DNA of 64,000 nt. Source: Nocardia nova. GTDB lineage: Bacteria; Actinomycetota; Actinomycetes; Mycobacteriales; Mycobacteriaceae. Position numbers and translations under genes: made by a program. Shown piece by piece: positions 1 through 7,880 of the stretch. The notes below the pieces were generated by a model. That model had not been told where the DNA came from, did no database searches, and worked only from the letters and a program-made list of their open reading frames with translations. Position 1 is the first letter of the stretch; each line of letters opens with the position of its first letter. Location of the stretch: positions 124,001-188,000 of the forward strand of contig NZ_PSZE01000007.1 of NCBI RefSeq assembly GCF_002933465.1, given 5' to 3'.

Positions 1-566
1 TGAGTGGTCGCCTCCGGCGATTTCGACAAAGCACCCAGCAGATCGCCGAACAGTCCGAGCGACACCCCCACGGAGACCGCGAACAAGACGAACCCCAGCG
101 TTTCCCATGGGCTTCCGTAAAATCGGAAACCGATCACGTGGGCCGCCAGCAGCGCCGCCACCAAGGCGATCACGATCCGGTACCCGGTGGCGGCGGTGCG
201 AGCCGCCAACGGCGCGATCGGTGGAATCGGCATGGTCGCCAGCCGGGCATCGAGACCGTCGCGGGCATCGACCGCCGCGCGAAGCGCTGCCGCGGTGGCA
301 CAGAACGACACCGCCTGCATGACGATCATCGGCATCAGGAATTGGGCGTAGCTGCTGGCGCCGTGCCCGGCGAAACTCATCACGCGATTCAGCGGCACGT
401 AGAAGCCGAGGGTGAACACCGTCGGCGCCAGCACCGCGGTGAGTACCTCGCCGTTGCGCAGCGAGGGCCGGATCTGGCGCCGGGTGAGCACCCAGCACGG
501 CAGCAACCAGCCGCGCAGCACGGCATGCGTGCTCCGCCGCGGCACCGGCTGGATTCGCACTGTCAT
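1..566 (-). CDS. ABC-2 type transporter permease (partial, runs off left edge)
   Basis: Read on the minus strand from ATG at 566, the frame stays open for 188 codons to the window edge, so the C-terminal part is missing. A short cytoplasmic start with a basic stretch near residues 29-37 is followed by hydrophobic segments at about residues 42-60, 77-95, 129-147 and 157-177, the pattern of DrrB/NodJ-like ABC-2 permeases. Such proteins pair with an ATPase to export lipids or drugs. No partner ATPase is visible because the gene leaves the window. A GGAG Shine-Dalgarno motif lies about 7 bases before the ATG. The family is clear from topology and local sequence; the substrate cannot be inferred. 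Confidence 0.75.
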   Translation of the reverse strand, partial: MTVRIQPVPRRSTHAVLRGWLLPCWVLTRRQIRPSLRNGEVLTAVLAPTVFTLGFYVPLNRVMSFAGHGASSYAQFLMPMIVMQAVSFCATAAALRAAVDARDGLDARLATMPIPPIAPLAARTAATGYRIVIALVAALLAAHVIGFRFYGSPWETLGFVLFAVSVGVSLGLFGDLLGALSKSPEATT

Positions 567-746
567 CGCACGCTCCGTTCGCACGCGGTCGGCATCTGTC
601 CATCACACCAGACGCCGAGCCGCCGCGGTGCGATCTCGGCACGAGCGGGGTCCGATTCGCGACGTATGTCGCGGACTAACCGGTCTCGTCCCGGACGAAC
701 CGGGCCTCGCCGCGTGGTCCCCCCACCCTCGGCGCCGCGGGGAACT

Positions 747-1280
747 ATGCTGTGCGCCGTGCTCGAACCCCAGCCCGCCGTCGCGCCCCATCCGGATATC
801 GCCCATCTGGCTCCGCTGCTGGGCACCTGGCGCGGCTCCGGTCACGGGGAGTATCCGACCATCGAGCCGTTCGACTATTACGAGGAAATCCGGTTCGGCC
901 ACGTCGGCCGGCCGTTCCTCACCTATCGGCAGCGCACCCGCCACGCCGGCGACGGTCGCTCGCTGCATGCCGAAACCGGCTATCTGCGCTCGACGGGCGC
1001 GGACCGGGTGGAGCTGATCCTCGCCCACCCCACCGGTATCACCGAGATCTGCGAAGGGCGGATCGCCGTCGCGGAGGACGGGCTGCGACTCGAGCTCGAT
1101 TCCACTCATATCGGCACCTCGAGTACGGCGAAATCGGTCACCGCGCTGAGCCGCTCGATCCATCTGTCCGGGGACACGATCGACTACACGCTGCGAATGG
1201 CGGCCGTCGGGCAATCAACGCACCATCACTTGTCGGCCAGCTTGCACCGAGCTGAACAGAACGAGAAATTGACGGTGTAA
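747..1280 (+). CDS. nitrobindin-like heme-binding protein (Rv2717c family, DUF1794)
   Basis: A 177-residue beta-barrel protein. The family signature GTWRGSG lies at residues 26-32, then EYPTI, and a C-terminal HHHLSASLHR stretch carries the candidate heme-ligand histidine. Family members bind ferric heme and react with nitric oxide or peroxynitrite. The ATG at 747 is preceded by a GGGGA motif; an in-frame GTG at 759 would remove four residues. The longer upstream frame has no homology to the family and is rejected. The protein resembles M. tuberculosis Rv2717c along its whole length. The function in this organism is inferred from the family. Confidence 0.85.
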   Translation: MLCAVLEPQPAVAPHPDIAHLAPLLGTWRGSGHGEYPTIEPFDYYEEIRFGHVGRPFLTYRQRTRHAGDGRSLHAETGYLRSTGADRVELILAHPTGITEICEGRIAVAEDGLRLELDSTHIGTSSTAKSVTALSRSIHLSGDTIDYTLRMAAVGQSTHHHLSASLHRAEQNEKLTV

Positions 1281-1432
1281 CCGGGCTTTTCATGGCCTTT
1301 TCCGCTGTGCGTTCCGGCACAGGGGGTTGTCGGCGCGCGGTTCTCCGGTTTACGGTTTTCCGGGTCGGCTAATAGTCGGCGAACCGATGGCTCGATGCCA
1401 GTGGCTCTCACTCACCGATAAGGGAGAAGACC

Positions 1433-1588
1433 ATGAAGCGTTCGACGCTCACGCTGATCACCGCGGGGATGATCCTCGCCGGGACCGGGGCCGTGGAGAT
1501 TCTGGGAGACGGTTCGGCCGGGGCTTCACCCCCGACCGAGCACGCGACCTCGGCCACCGTCGGTGGAACGGAGGTGCAGGGACAATAA
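1433..1588 (+). CDS. small secreted peptide, unknown function
   Basis: A 51-residue ORF with a strong AGGGAGAAG ribosome binding site ending just before the ATG. The product begins MKRSTLTLITAGMILAGTG, a basic n-region followed by a hydrophobic stretch, with a possible AGA-S signal-peptidase site near residues 29-32. The remaining tail is only about 20 residues, rich in Thr, Ser, Glu and Val. A perfect 13-bp hairpin stands 30 bases after the stop. I do not recognise the family. The ribosome site, signal peptide and terminator together support a real gene. Confidence 0.6.
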   Translation: MKRSTLTLITAGMILAGTGAVEILGDGSAGASPPTEHATSATVGGTEVQGQ

Positions 1589-1618
1589 ACGGCGCACGAA
1601 CTTCACAGTTTTCACCCC

Positions 1619-1650
1619 CGTGACCGGACGCCACCGAGCGTCCGGTCACG
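1619..1650 (+). terminator. perfect 13-bp hairpin after the secreted peptide gene
   Basis: CGTGACCGGACGC (1619-1631) and GCGTCCGGTCACG (1638-1650) are exact inverted repeats around a six-base loop. No long T tail follows, which is common in actinobacterial terminators. It lies between the plus-strand micropeptide and the end of the minus-strand PBP gene, so it may serve both strands. Confidence 0.65.
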
Positions 1651-1704
1651 TGTATTCGGGAGGCTCGCCGAAATTTTCGACCGCACGGCGCGCACATGCC
1701 CGGC

Positions 1705-3510
1705 TCAGGCGCTCCCTGGCGGCAGAGCTGCCAGCATATCCCTGGTCACCGCGACCGCATTGTCGGAACTCCCGCCGCGTACCAGCAGCGTCGCCCAGGC
1801 GAGATCGCCGCGATATCCGATGAACCACGAATGCGATCCGCCGTCGACCTCCGCCTCACCGGTCTTGCCGAACACCTCGCCCTGGTCGGCGATCCGCTCG
1901 GCGGTACCGCCGGTGACCACCTTGCGCATCATCGTCCGCAGGCCCTCCACCACCTGCGGCGACAGGCTCGGCCGGTCGCCGTGAACGGCCGTCTCGTGCC
2001 CGGAGATCAGGTACGGCGTCGGCGCCGATCCGTGCGCGACCGTCGCCGCCACCAGCGCCATGCCGAACGGGCTGACCACCACCTTGCCCTGGCCGATCCC
2101 GTCTTCGGTGCGAACCACCTCGTCGTCGGCGCGCGGCACCGAACCCGACACGGTCGGCAACCCGGCGACGGTGTAGTCCGGGCCCACGCCCATCCGCGCC
2201 GCCGCGTCGGTCAGCGCCGTACCGGGCAGTTCGCTGGCCAGTTTCGCGAAGGCCGTATTGCACGAACGCTCGTACGCCGTCGACATCGGCACATCACCGA
2301 GGGAGAACAGGTCGTAGTTGGGAATTGTCCGCTCCCCCACCACGATCCGGCTCGGACACGGCACGACGGTGTCCGGGTTGGCGATGTCCGCGGTCATCGC
2401 GGCGGCGGCGGTGACGGTTTTGAAGGTGGAGCCGGGCGGATACAGCCCGGTCGTCGCGACCGGGCCGTCGGTATCGGCGGCCTCGTTCTGCGCCACCGCG
2501 AGAATCGCTCCGGTGGAGGGCTGGATCACCACCATCATGGTCTGCTCGCGGCGCGGGTCGACGGCCCGCTGCGCGGCGTTCTGCACGGTGCGGTCGATAC
2601 TCAGCGAGAACGACGGCGCCGGTTGCGGCACAACCTCTTTCAGCACATCGGTATCGACGCCGTCGGCATTGACGGTGACCACACTCCAGCCCGCCTTGCC
2701 GTCGACCTCGTCGATGACGGTCTGGCGGATCTGCGTCATCAGATCGGGCGCGAAATGCCGGTCGGCGGGAAGAAGGTCCCACTGCCGGTCGGTGCTCACC
2801 CCGGGCAGGCCCAGCAACTGTCCGCTGACCTGGTCGAATTCCCAATCGCTCAGGCCCAGGACGAGGCTGGGCCCGTGTTGTTTCCGGGCGGCGGCCAGGA
2901 GAGCGTCGGTGGTCAGGGTGTCGTCGAACTGTTTCAGCGCGGCCGACAGTGCACCGGCCACATAGCCGGGGTCCGGGGCGTCGGAGACCGTGAACGAAAT
3001 CCGGTGCACCACACCCGGAACCAGGACGTCGCTGCCGGACCGTTCGTTGACCCGAGCCCGCGGAGCGGGGGTGGTGCGTAGGTGCAGGCTCTGGGTGTCA
3101 CCCAGCTTCGGATGGATGTCGGAGGCGCTCCAGCGCACCTTCCACTGCCCGCCGCTGCGGCCCATCTGCAGCTGGCCGGAGTAGCTCCAGACGCGGTCCT
3201 TCGGAAGGGTCCACTCGTAGGTGTAGTCGACGGTGGCGGTGTCGCCGGTGACGCGCGCGGCTCCGGTGTGCGCGGTCAGATGCTGCGCCTGCAGGTTCTG
3301 CCACGCCGAACCCAATGCCGCCGAGGCCTTCTCGGGCTGTGTGGTCAGATCGCCGGCGTGCGCCGCGTCCTGCCGGGCGAAGGCGGACAGGAAGGAGTCG
3401 GCGGCGGCGACCGGACCCCGCGGTCCGGACGAACACGCGCTCGCCGTCACGACGACGGCGGCGGCCGCACCCAGCACCAGTGCGCGCGGCGCACATCTCG
3501 ACTTCCACAT
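1705..3510 (-). CDS. penicillin-binding lipoprotein (class B transpeptidase, PBP-lipo)
   Basis: A 601-residue periplasmic transpeptidase that cross-links peptidoglycan, close to M. tuberculosis Rv2864c. A signal peptide ends at a lipobox-like ASAC with Cys26. An NTF2-like MecA_N domain covers about residues 32-145, a dimerisation region about 150-295, and the transpeptidase about 300-600. Catalytic motifs are S361-TFK, S416-CN and K549-TG. A 15-residue longer version starts at GTG 3555, but ATG 3510 gives a normal signal peptide and is preceded by GGTGG. The alanine at -3 of the lipobox is not the usual Leu/Val. The gene closes the conserved dxr-rip-ispG-GNAT-pbp order. Confidence 0.93.
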   Translation of the reverse strand: MWKSRCAPRALVLGAAAAVVVTASACSSGPRGPVAAADSFLSAFARQDAAHAGDLTTQPEKASAALGSAWQNLQAQHLTAHTGAARVTGDTATVDYTYEWTLPKDRVWSYSGQLQMGRSGGQWKVRWSASDIHPKLGDTQSLHLRTTPAPRARVNERSGSDVLVPGVVHRISFTVSDAPDPGYVAGALSAALKQFDDTLTTDALLAAARKQHGPSLVLGLSDWEFDQVSGQLLGLPGVSTDRQWDLLPADRHFAPDLMTQIRQTVIDEVDGKAGWSVVTVNADGVDTDVLKEVVPQPAPSFSLSIDRTVQNAAQRAVDPRREQTMMVVIQPSTGAILAVAQNEAADTDGPVATTGLYPPGSTFKTVTAAAAMTADIANPDTVVPCPSRIVVGERTIPNYDLFSLGDVPMSTAYERSCNTAFAKLASELPGTALTDAAARMGVGPDYTVAGLPTVSGSVPRADDEVVRTEDGIGQGKVVVSPFGMALVAATVAHGSAPTPYLISGHETAVHGDRPSLSPQVVEGLRTMMRKVVTGGTAERIADQGEVFGKTGEAEVDGGSHSWFIGYRGDLAWATLLVRGGSSDNAVAVTRDMLAALPPGSA

Positions 3511-3591
3511 CGCCACCGATGGTAGCCAGCCGGTCGCTGGTAAATGTTGCGACACACTGGTTTTGCACGGTGGGCAAAGACACCCGGGCGC

Positions 3592-4443
3592 TCAGTCCAC
3601 GAGGATCGTCGCGAATGTCGCGACCTGGTGGAAGCCGACCTTGGCGTAGGCGCGGCGCGCGACCTCGTTGTAGGAGTTCACGTACAGGCTCGCGGTCCGC
3701 CCCGCCGCGACCACGGCGTCGGCGACCGCGGCCGTCCCGGCGGTGCCCAGACCGCGACCACGCCACTGCGGATGGACCCACACGCCCTGGATCTGACCGG
3801 TCCGCCGCGACATCGCCCCGACCTCGGCCTTGTAGACGACCTGACCGTCCTCGAAGCGTGCCCACGCGCGGCCGGCTTCGATGAGGCTCGCCACCCGGCG
3901 CCGGTATCCACGCCCACCGTCGCCGGCCCGCGGATCGACGCCGATCTCCTCGGTGAACATCGCGACCGCGGCGACCAGATAGCGTTCCAGCTCGTCACTG
4001 CGCACGCGGCGCACCTTCGGATCGGGGACGGCGTGCGCGCGGCCGTCGAGGGCCAGCAGCGGCTGATCGGAGCGGATCTCACGCGGCGGACCCCACCGCT
4101 GTTCCAGTGTCTCCCACAGCGGCAGCGCCAACTCCTGGCGGCCCACCACCGAGGAGCACACCCGCGGCCAGCGTGCCGCGCGGTCGGCGAAGGCGCGCAT
4201 ATCGTCGGTCGTCCCGCGCAGCGGCACCAGATTGGCGCCGGAGAAACACAGCGAATCCGCCGGGGTGCCCCGCGACCACAGCTCCCCGCCACCGCGGTTG
4301 TCCAGGCCGTATTCCTGCAGGCGCGCGGCGACCATGCACCCGGCCACCGGATCGGTGTCCAGCACCTCCAGCACTTGCGCCAGATCGCGATCCGCGAGCT
4401 GACGAGCACCGGAAATACGTGACCGGCGCGACGGTTCCAGCAC
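3592..4443 (-). CDS. GNAT family N-acetyltransferase (Rv2867c-like)
   Basis: A roughly 283-residue protein with an N-terminal DUF4081-type region and a C-terminal GNAT fold. The acetyl-CoA binding loop reads WRGRGLGT after the beta strand GVWVHP, and the C-terminal helix carries N-E-V-A-R-R-A-Y. The substrate is unknown. An in-frame GTG exists at 4533, but GTG at 4443 has GGGAG 10 bases upstream and begins just before the conserved sequence, so I prefer it; GTG 4452 is also possible. It lies between ispG and the PBP gene, as in mycobacteria, on the same strand, about 117 bases after ispG. Confidence 0.85.
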   Translation of the reverse strand: MLEPSRRSRISGARQLADRDLAQVLEVLDTDPVAGCMVAARLQEYGLDNRGGGELWSRGTPADSLCFSGANLVPLRGTTDDMRAFADRAARWPRVCSSVVGRQELALPLWETLEQRWGPPREIRSDQPLLALDGRAHAVPDPKVRRVRSDELERYLVAAVAMFTEEIGVDPRAGDGGRGYRRRVASLIEAGRAWARFEDGQVVYKAEVGAMSRRTGQIQGVWVHPQWRGRGLGTAGTAAVADAVVAAGRTASLYVNSYNEVARRAYAKVGFHQVATFATILVD

Positions 4444-4560
4444 ACTCCGCACGCTCCCAGCCTGCCATGAACGACGCCTGCGTGCGGGGACTTTGCTCGG
4501 CTCCAAGGGCAGAATGCGCCCGACGCGGGACACGCCTGCTCCCCTATCCGCGTCCGGCGG

Positions 4561-5718
4561 TCAGCCGACGGTCACGACGGGCTCGCCGGTCTCGGCGTCG
4601 GTACCCATCTCGTCGGCGATGCGCATGGCCTCTTCGATCAGCGTCTCCACGATCTGGTGTTCGGGCACGGTCTTGATGACCTCGCCCTTCACGAAGATCT
4701 GCCCCTTGCCGTTGCCGGAGGCGACACCCAGATCGGCCTCGCGCGCCTCACCCGGACCGTTGACCACACAGCCCATGACCGCCACCCGCAGCGGCACCTC
4801 GAGGCCCTCCAGACCCGCGGTGACCTCGTTGGCGAGGGTGTAGACGTCGACCTGCGCACGTCCGCAGGACGGGCAGGACACGATCTCGAGTTTGCGTGGA
4901 CGCAGATTCAGCGACTGCAGAATCTGCCCACCGACCTTGACCTCCTCGGCGGGCGGCGCGGACAGCGAGACCCGGATGGTGTCGCCGATGCCCTCGCTGA
5001 GCAGGGCGCCGAAGGCCACCGCCGATTTGATCGTGCCCTGGAAGGCCGGCCCGGCCTCGGTGACGCCCAGGTGCAGCGGGTAGTCGCACTGTGCGGCCAG
5101 CTGCCGGTAGGCCTCGACCATGACCACCGGATCGTTGTGCTTGACCGAGATCTTGATATCGCCGAAGCCGTGCTCCTCGAACAGGCTCGCCTCCCACAGC
5201 GCCGACTCCACCAGCGCCTCGGGGGTGGCCTTGCCGTACTTCTCGAGCATGCGCTTGTCCAGCGAGCCCGCGTTGACGCCGATCCGGATCGGGATCCCGG
5301 CGGCACCGGCGGCCTTGGCGACCTCCTTGACCCGGCCGTCGAACTCCTTGATGTTGCCCGGATTGACGCGCACGGCGGCACAGCCGGCATCGATCGCGGC
5401 GAAGATGTAGCGGGGCTGGAAGTGGATGTCCGCGATCACCGGGATCTGCGACTTCTTCGCGATCATCGGCAGCGCGTCGGCATCCTCCTGCCGCGGGCAG
5501 GCCACGCGCACGATGTCACAGCCCGACGCGGTCAATTCCGCGATCTGCTGCAGCGTGGCGTTCACGTCGTGGGTCTTGGTCGTGGTCATCGACTGGACGG
5601 AGATGGGGTGATCACTGCCCACTCCCACTGTGCCCACCATCAGCTGGCGCGTCTTACGCCGCGGTGCGAGGACCGCCGCCGGTGTGGCCGGCATCCCCAG
5701 AGTGATGGCTGTGCTCAC
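4561..5718 (-). CDS. ispG: 4-hydroxy-3-methylbut-2-en-1-yl diphosphate synthase, chromosomal copy
   Basis: A 385-residue enzyme of the MEP isoprenoid pathway (GcpE). It reduces methylerythritol cyclodiphosphate to HMBPP using a 4Fe-4S cluster. The N-terminal TIM barrel has [10 protein letters not shown] and the cluster cysteines lie in SCPSCG and [10 protein letters not shown] near the C-terminus. The GTG at 5718 is the listed start; ATG 5694 is an alternative. It sits near dxr and rip as in M. tuberculosis, so this is the ancestral copy; a second copy sits in the hopanoid operon at 26695-27813. A minus-strand TAGACT resembling a -10 box lies at 5767-5772, about 50 bases upstream. Confidence 0.95.
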   Translation of the reverse strand: MSTAITLGMPATPAAVLAPRRKTRQLMVGTVGVGSDHPISVQSMTTTKTHDVNATLQQIAELTASGCDIVRVACPRQEDADALPMIAKKSQIPVIADIHFQPRYIFAAIDAGCAAVRVNPGNIKEFDGRVKEVAKAAGAAGIPIRIGVNAGSLDKRMLEKYGKATPEALVESALWEASLFEEHGFGDIKISVKHNDPVVMVEAYRQLAAQCDYPLHLGVTEAGPAFQGTIKSAVAFGALLSEGIGDTIRVSLSAPPAEEVKVGGQILQSLNLRPRKLEIVSCPSCGRAQVDVYTLANEVTAGLEGLEVPLRVAVMGCVVNGPGEAREADLGVASGNGKGQIFVKGEVIKTVPEHQIVETLIEEAMRIADEMGTDAETGEPVVTVG

Positions 5719-6009
5719 GTTCGGCTGCCTACTTTCGTCTGCGTCTGGTGCACCCGTTCGTTGCCGAGTCTAGTGCGGGCTGTAGAAGAGCGATCTGTGA
5801 GAGCACCGACACCACGGCCGGTGCGGGAGGCACTCGCGGTCCACCACCACCGGGAACGACTGTGACCAGGACCGCACTGCCCTCGGGCCGACCTGCCCGG
5901 CACACCCGGTATGCCCGCTCATCCGGGTTTTTCCACTCGGATGCCGAGGTGGCTACCGTGGATGAGCCGAAGACCGGCAAGCACCGTCGCGTTCAGGAGG
6001 ATTCACCGA
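5719..6009. other. divergent intergenic region, ispG / endonuclease V
   Basis: No gene is supported here although long overlapping frames exist. It must hold both promoters. The only specific signals I see are the TAGACT -10-like hexamer for ispG (minus strand, 5767-5772) and, at the right end, CAGGAGG just before a very short ORF. Confidence 0.4.
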
Positions 6010-6045
6010 ATGTACATCCCGCGACCACATGTCGGGCGGCGCTGA
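6010..6045 (+). CDS. candidate 11-residue leader peptide upstream of endonuclease V
   Basis: An AGGAGG Shine-Dalgarno motif, the best in this area, lies about 9 bases before ATG 6010. The ORF encodes MYIPRPHVGRR and stops at 6045, two bases before an in-frame GTG (6048) of the endonuclease V gene. This arrangement fits a leader peptide translated into the downstream gene, but it may also just be a strong ribosome site used to reach that gene. Confidence 0.3.
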   Translation: MYIPRPHVGRR

Positions 6046-6059
6046 CCGTGCGCTTGGCG

Positions 6060-6731
6060 ATGACTCCCGAACTGCCCGCCGACCCGGAAGCGGCTGCGGC
6101 ACTGCAGGAACGATTGCGCGATTCGGTGCTCACACGGGACCAGCGGCCACCGCAATTTCGCACCGTGGCCGGCCTGGATTCGGCGTACGACGAGTCCGGC
6201 GCGGTCGTCGCCGCCGTCGTGGTCCTCGATAGCGACACCATGGAGACCGTCGACACCGCCGTCGCCCACGGCACGACGCGGTTTCCGTACGTGCCGGGCC
6301 TGCTCGCGTTCCGGGAACTGCCGACCACCCTGGCCGCGCTGGAACGCCTCGGAACCACCCCCGACCTGCTGGTGTGCGACGGCCAGGGCATCGCCCACCC
6401 GCGGCGCTTCGGGCTGGCGTGCCACCTGGGGGTGCTGACCGGCCTGCCGTCGATCGGTGTCGCCAAGACGGTGTGGGGTGCATGCGACGAGCCCGATGCC
6501 GCGCGGGGTTCGGTCTCCGACATCACCGTGGACGGCGAGGTGGTCGGCCGGGCGCTGCGCACCCAGCCCTGCATCAAACCGGTGTACGTGTCGGTGGGCC
6601 ATCGCATTTCCCTCGACACGGCATGCGCCCAGGTTCTCGCGCTCGCGCCGACGTACCGCCAGCCGGAAACCACCCGCCGCGCCGACCATCTGTGCCGAGC
6701 CCTGTTGCGCGACACCGTCGCTCGCGGCTAG
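6060..6731 (+). CDS. nfi: endonuclease V (deoxyinosine 3' endonuclease)
   Basis: A 223-residue DNA repair nuclease that cuts 3' to deoxyinosine and other deaminated bases. Visible signatures are the catalytic D40 in VAGLDSAY, the family motif PYVPGLLAFRE (residues 77-87, catalytic E87), and DGQGIAHPRR (D107). The length matches the family. The start is uncertain: ATG 6060 or GTG 6048, the latter two bases after the leader ORF stop. The upstream in-frame extension to 5748 shows no family similarity. The gene sits alone between ispG and accessory DNA and is absent from this position in M. tuberculosis as I recall it. Confidence 0.9.
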   Translation: MTPELPADPEAAAALQERLRDSVLTRDQRPPQFRTVAGLDSAYDESGAVVAAVVVLDSDTMETVDTAVAHGTTRFPYVPGLLAFRELPTTLAALERLGTTPDLLVCDGQGIAHPRRFGLACHLGVLTGLPSIGVAKTVWGACDEPDAARGSVSDITVDGEVVGRALRTQPCIKPVYVSVGHRISLDTACAQVLALAPTYRQPETTRRADHLCRALLRDTVARG

Positions 6732-7156
6732 GGAACCGTCCGCGCACATACGGCGACCAGCGCCGGGCGGCAGCATCGAAAGATCCCGCGATGACTACGT
6801 TCGGCAACTTCATCGCTAATTGGCGATCCGCGTTGTACGCACCCGCGAGACACGCCGAACGCCACCGCTACCCGAGGCGCCGGACCCACCCCCTTCCGGG
6901 TGCGCCAGAGGCGAATGGCACCTTCTTTCGAATATTCGGTCTCGAATGACCATCGCACTCGATGCGGCCGATTGATTCTCGTTTCCTCGCACACGATCGA
7001 AGTAGCCGGAATGGGATCACGATTCGCCCATCGCCACCGGACGCGAACCCTTTACTCCGATCCGCGACGGCGACAGCCGATCGCTACGAACACCGCGTAC
7101 GGAGCCGAATACCGCAGATCAGAAGGTATGACAGAGGAACGGCACGAGAGGCGGAT
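6732..7156. other. 425-base intergenic region with no supported gene
   Basis: Base composition is more AT-rich than its surroundings between about 6915 and 7010 and codon structure is lacking in every frame. A weak imperfect hairpin (GGCGC...GCGCC, about 6880-6905) follows endonuclease V and could terminate it. Nothing else is identifiable. Confidence 0.4.
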
Positions 7157-7249
7157 ATGACGAACCACGAAAGAGCAAGGCACGGTCGAATTTCGCGCCC
7201 AATTCGTGCCTTGACGACCATCGCCGCCGGGCAGACGATAGACCGATGA
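7157..7249 (+). CDS. candidate 30-residue small ORF coupled to the next gene
   Basis: GAGAGG lies a few bases before ATG 7157. The ORF encodes a basic 30-residue peptide starting MTNHERARHG and ending at TGA 7247-7249, which overlaps ATG 7246 of the following gene (ATGA), a typical translational-coupling junction. No family is recognised. A 9-bp inverted repeat lies inside the ORF. Confidence 0.3.
   Translation: MTNHERARHGRISRPIRALTTIAAGQTIDR
7176..7213. repeat. 9-bp perfect inverted repeat before the three-helix-bundle gene
   Basis: CAAGGCACG (7176-7184) and CGTGCCTTG (7205-7213) are exact complements around a 20-base loop that itself contains AATT...AATT. It ends 32 bases before the downstream ATG. 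It may be an operator or an RNA hairpin affecting translation. Confidence 0.45.
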
Positions 7250-7506
7250 CCGGCGATGAGGAATTGATTCAGGTCGAACAAGTCATCGAGCGACTGATCG
7301 CACGTCACCCGTCCGTCCCGCCCGGGGACATAGAACTCATCGTGCGCGACATCCACAAGCGCTTCTCCGATGCGCGAGTACACGACTTCGTCCCTCTGCT
7401 CGTCGAGAAGGCGGCGTGGCAAGCGATCAGCATCCGGGCAGCAGGAACACCGGCACCCTCGTCTCGCACCCGTCCGCGCGGCACCCACGCAGTGACGGTC
7501 ATCTGA
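7246..7506 (+). CDS. three-helix bundle dimerization domain protein
   Basis: An 86-residue protein. Residues 1-65 match the small actinobacterial three-helix-bundle family: EEL..VEQVIERL, then VELI-like DIELIVRDIHKRF, then HDFVPLLVEKAA. The function is unknown; members are often near stress or transporter genes. The last 20 residues (from about AAGTPAP) do not belong to the fold and may be translated from decayed neighbouring sequence. The ATG overlaps the stop of the preceding small ORF. Confidence 0.65.
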   Translation: MTGDEELIQVEQVIERLIARHPSVPPGDIELIVRDIHKRFSDARVHDFVPLLVEKAAWQAISIRAAGTPAPSSRTRPRGTHAVTVI

Positions 7507-7528
7507 GGAGACGAGTGCGTGGGGAAGA

Positions 7529-7828
7529 AGTCCCGCCACGACGAGCGCCGGTCTGATCGGGCCCGCGGCGGGTATCGCGCTGATCGCCTTCGCCGGCAGC
7601 GGCGTCCTGCCGCGCACGTTCGCCTCGCGCCACGGCGAGGATGTCGGCGGCAGTACCGAAATGACAGCGATCGGCGTCGCCGATGTGGCCGGCGGGCGGT
7701 TCGGCGGATTTCCCGTCTCCGCGAACGGCTCTCGCACCCCGGGCGCCGAACACAACAGCGCACATACGCAATCGGCGGTGGTGATCGTCGCGGCCACCGC
7801 CTTGATCGATGTTCGCAGCCCGGTCTGA
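7529..7828 (+). pseudogene. decayed SulP (SLC26-type) anion permease fragment
   Basis: The frame beginning at 7529 reads GLIGPAAGIALIAFAGSGVL, then RTFASRHGEDV, then FGGFPVSANGSRTPGAEHN. This is the transmembrane core of SulP sulfate/bicarbonate permeases, where FASRHG and GGFPVSxSxSRT are characteristic. There is no start codon or usable N-terminus; an in-frame TGA lies just upstream near 7490. After AHTQSA the sequence jumps to VVIVAATALIDVRS, a segment normally tens of residues further on, so an internal deletion is evident. It ends at TGA 7826-7828. It is a remnant, not a gene. Confidence 0.65.
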
Positions 7829-7880
7829 ATGTGCTCTAGATCACACAAGCGATACCTGAGCGCCCGGGCGGAGGCCTGCC

